Shown here: in pieces, positions 53,300 through 63,845 of the stretch | How the letters are laid out: every line of letters starts with the position of its first letter | Numbering within the stretch: the first letter of the stretch is position 1 | NCBI GenBank assembly: GCA_029931535.1 | Contig: JAQPZY010001500.1 | Coordinates: 1,670,501-1,734,500 of the forward strand | DNA length: 64,000 nucleotides | From: Margaritifera margaritifera | Taxonomy: Eukaryota > Mollusca > Bivalvia > Unionida > Margaritiferidae | Direction of reading: 5' to 3' | The notes under the pieces: model-generated | Databases searched by the model: none | Told to the model about the DNA's origin: nothing | The model's input: the letters and a program-made list of their open reading frames with translations, nothing else | Made by a program: the position numbers and the translations under genes

Positions 53300-53745
53300 T
53301 TTGTTGGTTTTAACGGCACTTTTAACGCATTCAGGCTATTTCATGGCGAGAAAATGGTAGCTAAGTCCCTTTCTCAAGTGCACGCCGAGGCAGCCGACCT
53401 GGCCTGCCTGGGCGAGTTTAGAACCTGCAACACGTGGATTACGAGTCCGACGCTCAAAGTGGCGGCGCGAGGGGGGGGGGGGCAATTGCCCCCGGGCGCC
53501 AGGATAAGAGGGGGCGCCGTCAGGAGTTTTTTTTTTTTTTTTTTGCAGCTGAAATTTTTATAGTATTTCAACCTGACGTTAGTGTAACGGGTGCAATTCT
53601 TCATAAAACTTATATTTCTATGGGTGAGGGGTGATGGCAAAATAGGGACGCCACTAAAGAACATTGACCACAGGCGCCTCGAACCCTCGCGCCGCCACTG
53701 GACGCTCTAACAATTGAGTTACCGCAGCTCCACTTGTCTGTCTTG
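53300..53745 (-). mobile_element. tRNA-derived SINE split by a hAT-like MITE
   Basis: On the minus strand the head (53745-53701) reads GAGCTGCGGTAACTCAATTG and GTTAGAGCGTC, then resumes after the insertion at 53456 with GGACTCGTAATCC and a B-box-like GGTTCTAAACTC. The body and the tail TTAAAAGTGCCGTTAAAACC follow down to 53300. The A box is TAACTCAATTGTTAG. It has the same 3' body as the SINEs at 19483 and 62690. Confidence 0.85.
53457..53700. mobile_element. hAT-like MITE, 244 bp, nested in a SINE
   Basis: The ends read AAGTGGCGGCGCGAGGG and, inverted, CAGTGGCGGCGCGAGGG. The flanks are GACGCTCA (53449-53456) and GACGCTCT (53701-53708), an 8-bp duplication with one mismatch. The interior shares GCAATTGCCCC and ACGCCACTAAAGAACATTG with the 43170 element, so both belong to one family. 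It is younger than the SINE it interrupts. Confidence 0.9.
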
Positions 53746-54757
53746 AATTGGCATAATGGACCTCAAACTTCGTTATTGTGTGTCGCATGATGGCTAGAGT
53801 GTACTACGATATTTCTGACTGGTTCTCTGTTTCAAAAGGCTATGATCATAAAGAAATTTTTTGAAACAGGGAACAAAAAGATTGATAGTACACATACGCC
53901 ATCTAGAGGGGATTTCCATCTCATCATGATCGCAATCTACGTGTACATGTGTTTGTCTAACACCTTCGCGAGATCAATAGTTGACTTTTCTCAAGGTTCC
54001 TCAATGCTTACGGAACAAAATACCATTCAGGCCAAGAATGGTATATGTATATACTCTTTTGCATACTTGTTAGTGCTGTCATGACACTAAAATCCTTTAC
54101 AATAGATTACCATTCAAACATAATTGATATAACTATGTCAACTATTAACTTTCATTCCTATTACCGAACATTTGTTGACGTCAATTTGCACTTACATGCT
54201 TATGTAACGTCCATTGTATTTTTTTAGGTTTAAATCTACATCACTTCGTATGCATTATTGAGACCTATGCATACTTTTGTTCAATTTTTTGGGGCCGATG
54301 ATCTAATTTGTCGCATTTCTATAGTTTGACTTACCATTGTTCTTTTCTTTTCCTGTATGAATTAGTATTATGACCGACTCACCAGCTCCAAAAGTTAACA
54401 TCTTTCACTACGGACCTTGCAGATATAGTAATCAGTCGTCAAAAGTGGTTTCCCTTCGCCTGGCCGCTATGTGTTGCGCATGTAAAGTAGGACAGTCACC
54501 CAAATGCATATATTGGCATGTGCCAGTATTAATGATTATCCCATCGACTGTAATTAAACTTAACAAAACTTTCTGTATTTGTCATAATATTTCTCGATGA
54601 TCGATTTTATGGCACATTGAAAAGACAATTTTTATAGCACCATTCAAATGGTGGTAGGCCTAAAGAAATTTCCTAAATAATTACTGTTTTCTACTGAGAA
54701 AATTAGAACTGTTTTCCAGAATTGAAGAGTAACTATCCGCAAAGAAGCCCCCCTCTT

Positions 54758-54761
<4 letters not shown>
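53746..54761. other. gene-free stretch, one weak frame
   Basis: 54372-54599 opens with ATGACCGACTCACC after an acceptor-like TTCTTTTCTTTTCCTGTATG-AATTAG, but no good donor follows. Not called. Confidence 0.35.
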
Positions 54762-54831
<70 letters not shown>

Positions 54832-54846
54832 GTACACACACACACA
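54762..54846. repeat. (TA)n(CA)n microsatellite
   Basis: TA tract then CA/CGTACA units. Confidence 0.95.
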
Positions 54847-54952
54847 CGGAAAAAACGACTAAATATGTATTACCTGCTAAATATTTACTGTTGTTTTATG
54901 CCTGGCACATTCGTATACATACAAACTATTCGTCTGGTCGTTTTTTAGACGT

Positions 54953-54954
<2 letters not shown>

Positions 54955-55028
<74 letters not shown>
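54955..55028. repeat. (CT)n microsatellite
   Basis: About 36 CT units. Confidence 0.95.
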
Positions 55029-55030
<2 letters not shown>

Positions 55031-55252
55031 AAACTTATCGTACTATTTCAAAGAAGCTAGAATGGTATTTCTTGGCGTATAAATTTATTATTGTTTCTTT
55101 GAAATGTAAACTATGACCCGGGTGAATAACTCACACTTAATCCTGCGTCCAACCTTAATATGACAGCTGCAGAGAAAACTGTTTTATCACATTTTGCAGG
55201 ATCAAAAATATATTGCAACTCCGAATGTGTACACGAGTTTCCAAAACTCTGT

Positions 55253-55372
55253 TCTGTAATTATGTATTACGTGTTCTGTAGTTATGTATTACGTGTTCAA
55301 ACTGTAATTATGTATTACCTATTCTGTAATTATTTATTACGTTTTCTGTAATTATGTATTACGTGTTCAGAT
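55253..55372. repeat. ~21-bp tandem repeat, about 5 copies
   Basis: TCTGTAATTATGTATTACGT units with small variations. Confidence 0.85.
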
Positions 55373-56104
55373 ATAACTACTCATATCTTTACATTAATGT
55401 ATGTACTTAAGCTTGAAGGAATTTTGAGTTACTTACGTACAACGATGTAACAACTATTTTATACTCCCCGCGGATATTTTCGTAACTACATGTAGTTTGT
55501 TGCAGGATGTAATTTATGGCATATGCCCAGTTTCTTATTTAAGGAAGGATGGAAGACACATCAGCTTTAAAAAAAGTTATATCGTGGCCCCAAGATAATA
55601 TTTCGTGACAACGAGATAGATGTTACTTTATTTTTTTACATATGTCCCTTCCATGCTTCCGTACTTATTTCTTCTGAAACTTTAGTCTTTGTGTTTCTTT
55701 TTCATTAAGATGCTATAAAATGCTATCAATCCAGTTAATAGTTGGGAATTTGATACGATTAATTGCAGTTATAAACTTAATTGTGAGTCGATAAAGTATG
55801 CCTATCATTACATTCATTACCATAGATATTAGAGCTGTGTGCAATAAAGATTAATCACATTGGTAAATAGGAAATCAGACACCGCACTCTACAGTCGATA
55901 CACAGAAGCCTTGAACATGGAAAACACCACTGATCAAGTTTACTATTAATGGGCATTTTAGAATTTATGTTTGCTTGGTCGGTTGCGTTTTAACGGAACT
56001 TTAAACACATCATTGGTTTTATTATCCCAAGGAAATGGGAGTAAAGTCTATATATTCATATACGAGTTACAATTAAAGTAACGCCAGTACTGATGGGCTC
56101 CTAC
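55373..56104. other. gene-free stretch with a SINE scrap
   Basis: 55972-56052 resembles the minus-strand SINE 3' end (GGTCGGTTGCGTTTTAACGG and AGGAAATGGGAG), strongly diverged. Confidence 0.4.

Positions 56105-56150
<46 letters not shown>
56105..56150. repeat. (CT)n microsatellite
   Basis: About 21 CT units. Confidence 0.95.
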
Positions 56151-56251
56151 GAATTTCTTGCAAAATTGCAAGTAAGTTGTATAAAAATGTATTTCTTTAC
56201 AGATTTGACTTTTTGGGGGAAATTAAAATGTGGCTAAAAAGTATTAATACG

Positions 56252-56412
56252 AAGGGCCGCAATGGCTTAGTAGTTACCGTGTTAGACTCGCAACCTAAAG
56301 GTACAGATTCGAATCCTGCCCAGGCCAGTCCGTATTGGCCGCCGTAGTGTGTCTCTGGGTAGAATACTTTACTCCTATTGCCTCGGCAAGATATAGCAAT
56401 AAATTAGCCATT
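56252..56412 (+). mobile_element. tRNA-derived SINE
   Basis: The head starts AAGGGCCGCAATGGCTTAG and has an A-box-like TGGCTTAGTAGTTA and a B-box-like GATTCGAATCC. The body has GTAGTGTGTCTCTGGGTAGA and GGCAAGATATAGCAAT. The tail is lost. Confidence 0.85.
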
Positions 56413-57392
56413 CAATAATAACATTTAAAATATATAAATAGTTGTCCACGTAATTGATTTTCTTCTTTTTTTAATTTATTTGTATTTATTTATTTTTTGT
56501 ACTTATCCCACGACAACAATAAATAAAAAGAAAGAACAGGCATAAATAAACATGAGAAAAAAATTGGAAAACAACCATCGTTAACCCTGATTAGGTGTAC
56601 AACTAAATTGTTGCAGTAGACGTATATGTAATTTTCCGAAGCTTTGTGGTTATTTTTTTGTAGATAAATGGACCTTTAATATACGGATGTACGCTTTTGA
56701 TTTACAAGGTAATATTTACACAAGCAGTGTCACTGTTTCTTTGTCTGGGATGTGTATAAACTTCAGCAAGACGAGGTAAAATTATAGAATACGGACTGAC
56801 TCAATGCTCTGATGCTCTAATGATGCCATACATTGCATGAATGTTATCAAAATTAAAGCAAGAATCAAACTTACCCTTCCATCTCCAACTTAGAACATTA
56901 GTTGCAGATGTAGCCCAAAAGTTGCTCAATGTGTATTCCTTGACTACACTGTTATACAAATGTTAATCCCACCATAATCTTACCTCAGATAAATAATGCA
57001 CAAAGGTACAAATTCGATCAACTAAAATTTACAAGCAAGAAAGTGCGGACATTTTCTGGATTTTCTCTTTCAATATTCATGAACAGATCGGATATATGGA
57101 AGTTAGTTAGCATTAACCCAAAAATAATGTGTTGCTCTCGTGCCAAGCAGAGGCGGTCATCTAAAAAGTTACTCCCTAGTATAATGACCGCTGAAGAAAG
57201 ACAAGGATGCTGCGCCGGTACTGTCATTATTTTAATCTTTTGGGAAAGCAAAATATGTTGGAAAGCCAATTGCTTTTTTTATCGTTGAAACGGAAGGCAG
57301 GTTTGGTAAAGGACACGAGTTTACGACAGGTATGCAAACTTAGTATTTTGAGGTTTTGCGGGTCACAAATTACAAACATCATACATTATTAC

Positions 57393-57428
<36 letters not shown>

Positions 57429-57630
57429 ATATCGATGAGACGAAAAATTTATATGCAAATATTACTTTCTTTTTCACCATTATTTGGAGATACAATTAGT
57501 GCCGTACTCACACACTCTCACACAGTGATTCTATCTAGCTATTTACTTCTGTATGCTTACCGGTAGTCAAATAAAATACACGTTAATTATTTCTCTAGTC
57601 GTTTTAGAACTTGTCACTCGTTTTTCTCAG
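56413..57630. other. gene-free stretch, weak coding-like patch
   Basis: 57043-57290 is open on the plus strand and moderately protein-like (MTAEERQGCC segment). GACAG|GTATGC near 57330 is donor-like. An (ATT)n tract lies at 57389-57427. Evidence is too weak for a call. Confidence 0.35.
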
Positions 57631-57687
57631 ACTGAAGAAAACACAAACATGTACATAGAAAAAGATGGAGCTGAGATGCTTGGTGAG
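57631..57687 (+). CDS. candidate microexon, unknown protein
   Basis: A strong acceptor CTCGTTTTTCTCAG precedes 57 bases that read TEENTNMYIEKDGAEMLGE in phase 0 and end at GGTGAG|GTATGA. An overlapping donor CTTG|GTGAGG five bases earlier is also possible. The peptide is acidic and hydrophilic. Phase 0 on both sides matches the donors of the first-exon candidates at 5559, 40754 and 47670, so it could be the shared next exon. No further downstream exon was identified before the window ends. I do not recognise the protein. Confidence 0.45.
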
Positions 57688-58158
57688 GTATGAAAGGACA
57701 ACAGAAAATTTTACAACAAATTTGAAAATGTTTGATGTTTTCAACTACTTGCTTACAATTTGAGCGGAGATTGAATAAGCTTTTTATTTTCCATGTCCAG
57801 TGAATTTTATCCTCAGAAAGAGGGTGGTGTGCATATAGTGTTATCTATGTCCGTACGTACGTCCTTACCTCTTGTATTCTTAATAAGTGTATAGGGATTT
57901 AATGGACTGAAAACAAATTTGATTTTGGACTTAATATCGAAAGGACATAGTCAAAGCTTGAGTTTCACAATTTACTGGCAACATTTTTTCAGATGCATAG
58001 ACCTGGTTAATCTTAGAACTTTGTGCATTAATCATGAATTCGTCTTCTCTCCACACTATTTGAAGTACTTCATTGATTCAAACCATAATTATTGCCACTT
58101 TTTTAGAAGAAAAGGTGGGAATTATATGATTATGTCGTTCCAGTCGTGCGTGCGCTCG
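57688..58158. other. gene-free stretch before a minisatellite
   Basis: The open frame from 57919 leads into the array and has no start or splice support. Confidence 0.45.
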
Positions 58159-58858
58159 TATGTAATGTCAATTCCTTCTACACCGTTCAAGATAGAGATT
58201 TCAAACTATGGAGTATGCTTGTATGTACTGTCAATTCCTTCTACGCCGTTCAAGATAGAGATTTCAAACTATGGGGTATGCTTGTATGTAATGTCAATTC
58301 CTTCTACGCCGTTCAAGATAGAGATTTCAAACTATACGGTATGCTTGTATGTAATGTTAATTCCTTTTTACGCCGTTCAAGATAGTGATTTAAAATTATG
58401 TGGTATGCTTGTATGTAATGTCAATTCCTTCTACGCCGTTCAATATAGAGATTTCAAACTATGGGGTATGCTTGTATGTAATGTCAATTCCTTCTACGCC
58501 GTTCAAGATAGAGATTTCAAACTATGGGGTATGCTTGTATGTAATGTCAATTCCTTCTACGCCGTTCAATATAGAGATTTCAAACTATGGGGTATGCTTG
58601 TATGTAATGTCAATTCCTTCTACGCCGTTCAAGATAGAGATTTCAAACTATGGGGTATGCTTGTATGTAATGTCAATTCCTTCTACGCCGTTCAAGATAG
58701 AGATTTCAAACTATGGGGTATGCTTGTATGTAATGTCAATTCCTTCTACTCCGTTCAAGATAGAGATTTCAAGCTATGGGGTATGCTTGTATATAATGTC
58801 AATTCCTTCTACGCCGTTCAAGATAGAGATTTCAAATTATGAGGTATGCTTGTAGGAA
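58159..58858. repeat. 63-bp minisatellite, about 11 copies
   Basis: Units start TATGTAATGTCAATTCC and contain CGCCGTTCAAGATAGAGATT. The 63-base period is a multiple of three, so 21-residue repeats stay open. An extra T in the fourth copy (CCTTTTTACG) moves the reading to another frame that is also open, which is why a 307-codon frame exists. I regard the frame as incidental. Confidence 0.95.
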
Positions 58859-59624
58859 GTTTGTACATGTGCACAACAGTGTACTAATTTTGATTTATAT
58901 CCTGGGGGCCTGGTTTGGAAGTGGGGTATGTAGACTTTGCATATATGTATAAGGGTGGGGGAACACTAACTGAGAAAAGCGGTTGGATAACGCTGCTTTG
59001 ATGCAGATCTCTAATTGGTATTGGGCTTCGTATACTGTAAATACAGTATAGGTCAGGTTTGATAAATGTAACTCAGATATGGCCCCTATTTGGCCCAGAA
59101 GTTTGCCCTTACATCTGGAACAAAAGTTTCTTCATTTATACTGTATTGTCAGGGGCATCCGTTTACACTGAGCACAATTCTAGTTTACTTTATTCTTTTA
59201 TTTTGCAATTCAACCAAAGAAACAAAAGTCTAGAAAAACATTTTAAATGCACAAAATATTATTCTCAATCTCCTGAGTTTCTGTTCAAAGCTTTTTTGAA
59301 ATGCTAACAGAACCGCATAGCCACATACAAACAGACATATCATCCACTCTAAACTTAGCTAAAATTCTGACAAAAAATAACTACTACATAATTTATTTTC
59401 TGTATCTTAACAAATTCATTAAAATACATGTTTTTAATTTGCTGTTTGTTCACATGCTGCAATTTACATACCGTTGAAATTTGTTTTTGCACTACCTCTG
59501 GAGGCGGTGCAACTTATTTACGATGCAATTTGCATGAGTACAAATCTGTTCACATGACAAAAAGTTACGCAAGTATGTACATCCGTATGTAAATGTGTAT
59601 ACGTATATAAACTAGTGCATGTGA
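58859..59624. other. gene-free stretch, nothing recognised
   Basis: No supported feature. Confidence 0.45.
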
Positions 59625-60057
59625 ACGGTCTGATATATACAAGTCTACCTTATGACAACGGTCTGATATATACAAGTCTACCTTACGACAACGGTCTGAT
59701 ATATACAAGTCTACCTAACGACAACGGTCTGATATATACAAGTCTAACTTGCGACAACGGTCTGATATATACACGTCTACCTTACGACAACGGTCTGATA
59801 TATACAAGTCTACCTTACGACAACGGTCTGATATATACAAGTCTACCTTACGACAACGGTCTGATATATACAAGTCTACCTTACGACAACGGTCTGATAT
59901 ATACAAGTCTACCTTACGACAACGGTCTGATATATACAAGTCTACCTTACGACAACGGTTTGATATATACAAGTCTACCTTACGACAACGGTCTGATATA
60001 TACAAGTCTACCTTGCGACAACGGTCTGATATATACAAGTCTACCTTATGACAACGG

Positions 60058-60128
<71 letters not shown>

Positions 60129-60146
60129 TCTACCTTATGACAACGG
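59625..60146. repeat. 33-bp minisatellite with an internal (TA)n expansion
   Basis: Thirteen units of ACGGTCTGATATATACAAGT plus CTACCTTACGACA run to 60059. The TATATA of the next unit has grown to a TA tract at 60062-60126, after which the rest of the unit (AGTCTACCTTATGACAACGG) resumes. All plus-strand frames are open because the period is a multiple of three. Confidence 0.95.
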
Positions 60147-60200
60147 TAAGAAGTCTAAGATAGTTATTAACATGCCATTTCAGAACTATAAGGCATAACG

Positions 60201-60415
60201 TATGGTTCTGGTCACCCGATCGACCCTATTTTTTCCTGCTGACCCTAAAAAGAAATTTCAAAAACAAAAACAAAAAAAAATCGCAAGAACCAAAAATGAC
60301 CTAAAACATAAATCAAAAATTGAAGGGACGTAGCTACGATCTTTTAAATCATATGGTAAAATATTTTTTTTAACTACCTACCCTCATTTTTTTCTTCGAC
60401 GTAACCAGAACCATA
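60201..60415. mobile_element. 215-bp MITE-like inverted-repeat element
   Basis: Perfect 12-bp termini TATGGTTCTGGT (60201-60212) and ACCAGAACCATA (60404-60415). Similarity may extend outward (AAGGC and GGCC flanks). The interior has GACCCTA, poly-A and CCTACCCTCATTTTT. A TA target duplication is possible. No ORF. Confidence 0.55.
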
Positions 60416-60856
60416 TATATTTTTTATTTGGCCTAATGAGAAATTGAAAGCATTTGCCTACCGTGAGATATGACTGCAAGGGAGAGTTAACTCTGAATTA
60501 CCTTAAGTGCATCCGTTATTTACATTTTATACACAAGAAACAAAAACAAAAACAAAAAAAGGGGGGGGGGGCTACTTGAATAGCATGCTTTTTTTTCTAG
60601 AGCCTGACATTCAAAATCCTAGACTAATAAATAAATAGCATCCTCATTGTCCATTTCTACTCGTAAATATGTGCTCATACCAAATATTTGTGATAATTGC
60701 AATCTCTTTGCTGTATGGATTATTTATATCGAACGCAGATAAAAATTCAACAAATGGCAAGTTTCTGCATCGGAAAATCTTTCTGCTCACTATTTGATAC
60801 AAACGTCACTTACAAAGATTATGATGACAAGAAATTTTAGCTGCAGTTTGTATCAG
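60416..60856. other. gene-free stretch, nothing recognised
   Basis: A poly-A/poly-G junction lies at 60554-60570. Confidence 0.45.
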
Positions 60857-61110
60857 GGTCCCCGGGTGGCCGAGTGGTCTAAGGCGCTCGCATTTACAGA
60901 TCACTCACACATCTCACCTCTGTCTGCGTGGGTTCGAGTCTCGGGTTCGGCTAACGTTGGTATGTGAGAAAGCTTGCCAGTAGCTTCCCGTGGGTCGGTG
61001 GTTCTTCCCGGGTGTTTCCCGGGTTCTTCCTCCACCAAATATACTGGCCGCCATGTATAGCCTATCATGTGCTGAAAAATGGCGTTAAACTCCCAAAACC
61101 ATAAACAGTT
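60857..61110 (+). mobile_element. tRNA-derived SINE with class II (Leu/Ser-like) head
   Basis: The head GGGTGGCCGAGTGGTCTAAG followed by GCGCTCGCA is very like a tRNA-Leu/Ser 5' half (A box TGGCCGAGTGG). The B box GGGTTCGAGTCTC lies at about 60930. Between them is a long variable segment. The body has CTTCCCGTGGGTCGGTGGTT and the tail AAAAATGGCGTTAAACTCCC. The CCA-less extended body and tail show it is a SINE, not a tRNA gene. Confidence 0.85.
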
Positions 61111-62640
61111 TGTATCATTTTTCACACAGTGGCCTAGTTTTCATTTCACTACATACTAGAACTTAAATTAAAGGAAACAAACTCTTATTTTCATACTTGC
61201 CTTGAATGAATATACTAAGTGATTGAAATATATACCAAAAGTTTCTTGTGACGTCACTAAGCCGCATCTGGTCTATCGCCGATAGTTCGCCGATTTTGTG
61301 TTGGCATAAAGTTCATTTTGGAACAGTTACAAACAAAATAATCACTCAGAATAACGATGTTACTCTATAAGATGATCAATGAAGATAAATTCAGATGATG
61401 GAGATATACGGTGAACTAATTTATAAAGCTATCAGATTTGTGCAACCTACCCCGCCAACCAACCGCTTGTCAGTACGGCATGGTAACTATAAATGATTCG
61501 TTACGTAAGCTCACATCTTTATCAAATAACAACAAGGTACTGCTAAGACATGTACTTTTTCATAAAAAATCAAATTATATTTAAATTAATCCAAACTTTA
61601 TAACAACTATGAAAGCTTCAAGTCCCTTGCAACCGACTGTCATTTTTAAAAATAAAAACCGGAACGATTACACAATGTCACAGGTATTCACAATTACTGA
61701 TTTCACTGGTGAAGAGTTTAAAATATAGCTACATAAAGGACATCGGGAAAGTCGTCGATGGCGGAAAATAAATCAATAAATTATCCCTAACAAAAATGCT
61801 AAAAATCAAAACCAAGGTACATCTGACATTTAATAAAATCGGTGAGAGTAGTTCGTTTTCCTTTAAGTCGATAATTTCTCTTGATACAATAAACGATGAA
61901 ACAAATGGAATGAATAAGTGGGAAAATGGGTTTTTGTATTTATAGCAAGTGGATAATTGGGATGTGAATTTATGTGACTGTGTCATAAGCAGAAATTAAT
62001 GTTTCAATGCCTCGTCTACCATAGCAATCAAGTACATCTGTACTGAAATCTCAAGTTAAACACATTGTTTTCACACGGCTCAGCCGTAGAGGCAGTCAGC
62101 AAAGCAAGGCATCAAGAACATCTGATTAAAAACGAAACATCGATACAGTTTATATTCTGGTAACCTTAAAATTTGCGGTCCACGTATTTTTTAGTAACCA
62201 TTGCATTTTTCCGGGGAAGGTGGGTTGGGCAAATCCTAAATCGGGGGGGATGGGGGGAATCAAAGGTATATATATATAGATAGATAGGTAGATATATTGT
62301 ACAATGGATTTTTGTTTAAATTCAAGGTGGGGGCAACTCCCCCGCCCCCTTGTTCCCTTGTCCCTCGTTGTGGACGCCCATGTTAGTAACTAGAAACTTT
62401 ATGTTCCGAATGCCGTTTTTCACTTTCATAAATGTGAAAACTAATTTGATTGGTAAATGGATAGGTCAACCGAACGTGACTTCATATCGGTGTTCGTCAA
62501 ATCTCCGTTATGTCGGAGATCTCAGTTTTAATCAGAATGTAAAAACGTGCCAGAATCACAGTTCATTTGTTCAAATTGCAACAAGCCAATCAGAACACCT
62601 CAAAGACAATCAGTGTTTTTTTTAATATATTTTTTATTGG
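61111..62640. other. gene-free stretch, nothing recognised
   Basis: A G-rich patch lies at 62243-62259 and a short GATA patch at 62277-62295. The plus-strand frame 62350-62625 has no start or splice support. Confidence 0.45.
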
Positions 62641-62849
62641 CAGTAGGGCTCGAACGCGTTCCTTTTGGAAGCAAGGATGTACTTCTCCGCCATTTTTAAC
62701 GCAATTTTAACACATTAAAAGCTATATCCTGATGAGGAAATGGGAGCTACGTGTCTTTCCCAAGGACACACCGTGGCAGTCGACCCGGACTGAGCGGGTA
62801 TTGGACCCACTACCCTTGGATGCTCAACCGACTGAGCTACCGTGGCTCT
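62641..62849 (-). mobile_element. tRNA-derived SINE, minus strand, with an adjacent SINE scrap
   Basis: On the minus strand the head is GAGAGCCACGGTAGCTCAGT with CGGTTGAGCATCC and a B-box-like GGGTCCAATACCC. The body is GGTGTGTCCTTGGGAAAGAC and the tail TTAAAATTGCGTTAAAAA, ending near 62690. The piece 62641-62690 has another B-box-like GCGTTCGAGCCC and may be a remnant of a second SINE. The tRNA-like head abuts the minisatellite at 62854. Confidence 0.8.
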
Positions 62850-62853
62850 CTTA

Positions 62854-63314
62854 TAGTGGCGAGATAGAAGGATAATGCGACCCATCTTACTAGTATAACA
62901 TACGTATAGAAGGATAATGCGACCCATACTAACGTATAGAAGGATAATGCGACCCATACTACTAGTATAACATACGTATAGAAGGATACTGTGACCCATC
63001 TTACTAGTATAACACACGTATAGAATGATAATGCGACCCATCTTACTAGTATAACATACGTATAGAAGGATAATGCGACCCATACTACTAGTATAACATA
63101 CGTACAGAAGATTAATGCGACCCATATTACTAGTATATATACGTATAGAAGGATAATGCGACCCATATTACTAGTATAACATACGTATAGAAGGATAATG
63201 CGACCCATCCAACTAGCATAACATACGTATAGAAGGATAATGCGACCCATACTACTAGTATAACATACGTATAGAAGTATAATGCGACCCATACTACTAG
63301 TATAACATACGTAC
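62854..63314. repeat. 42-bp minisatellite, about 11 copies
   Basis: The unit is CTAGTATAACATACGTATAG plus AAGGATAATGCGACCCATACTA. One unit is truncated by loss of the CTAGTATAACAT part (near 62931). The period is a multiple of three and gives long minus-strand Tyr/Val/Gly-rich frames that are spurious. Confidence 0.95.
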
Positions 63315-63787
63315 ACAACATCTGGATAAGGTCCAGGAGGAACTTTGTTGTGGAAATAATTAGATTTTCTTTTTTGATTTTAGAAGAAAAAAAATATATG
63401 GTTCATGGTTAAATTCTGCGAATCATATATTTTCTATGTATATACATGTACTAGCTTTTGAAGTATCAATGATAATTGTAACAAAACTTTGCTCGCTGTT
63501 CAAAAATACAAGAAAAGGTTACCTTGAACAATATGTTATCTTTGAGAGGTTCAATGACATGATCTGGAGTGTAGTCAGTATCAATTTATTTACCTTTATT
63601 TCTAAAGGCCGTCACCACTGATTGGCATGACTTGATACAAGATCTATACACATTGACGTCTTTTTTTACACAGTCAGATCCCTTGTTAAACATGCTTAGT
63701 ACAAACAAATCCGACCAACGCAGAGTCACTATATCCATATTTAACATTAATTAACAATAGAGAAGTTAGAGAGGGCTGGGGTGGGGT

Positions 63788-63826
<39 letters not shown>

Positions 63827-63845
63827 TTATGCTGTTCGTTCCATG
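63315..63845. other. gene-free stretch with (GA)n
   Basis: (GA)n at 63790-63822. Nothing else is recognised. Confidence 0.5.

Noticed and set aside
57919..58842. 307-codon plus-strand open frame, the longest in the window
   Set aside because: Most of it is the 63-bp minisatellite read in frame, and the non-repeat part has no coding signal.
59615..60127. 170-codon plus-strand frame and matching frames on both strands
   Set aside because: Explained by the 33-bp array and its TA expansion; every plus frame is open.
60857..60952. Genuine tRNA-Leu or tRNA-Ser gene
   Set aside because: The arms do not close into a proper cloverleaf and the sequence continues into a SINE body and tail.
62715..63321. 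Tyr/Val/Gly-rich minus-strand frames
   Set aside because: Products of the 42-bp minisatellite.
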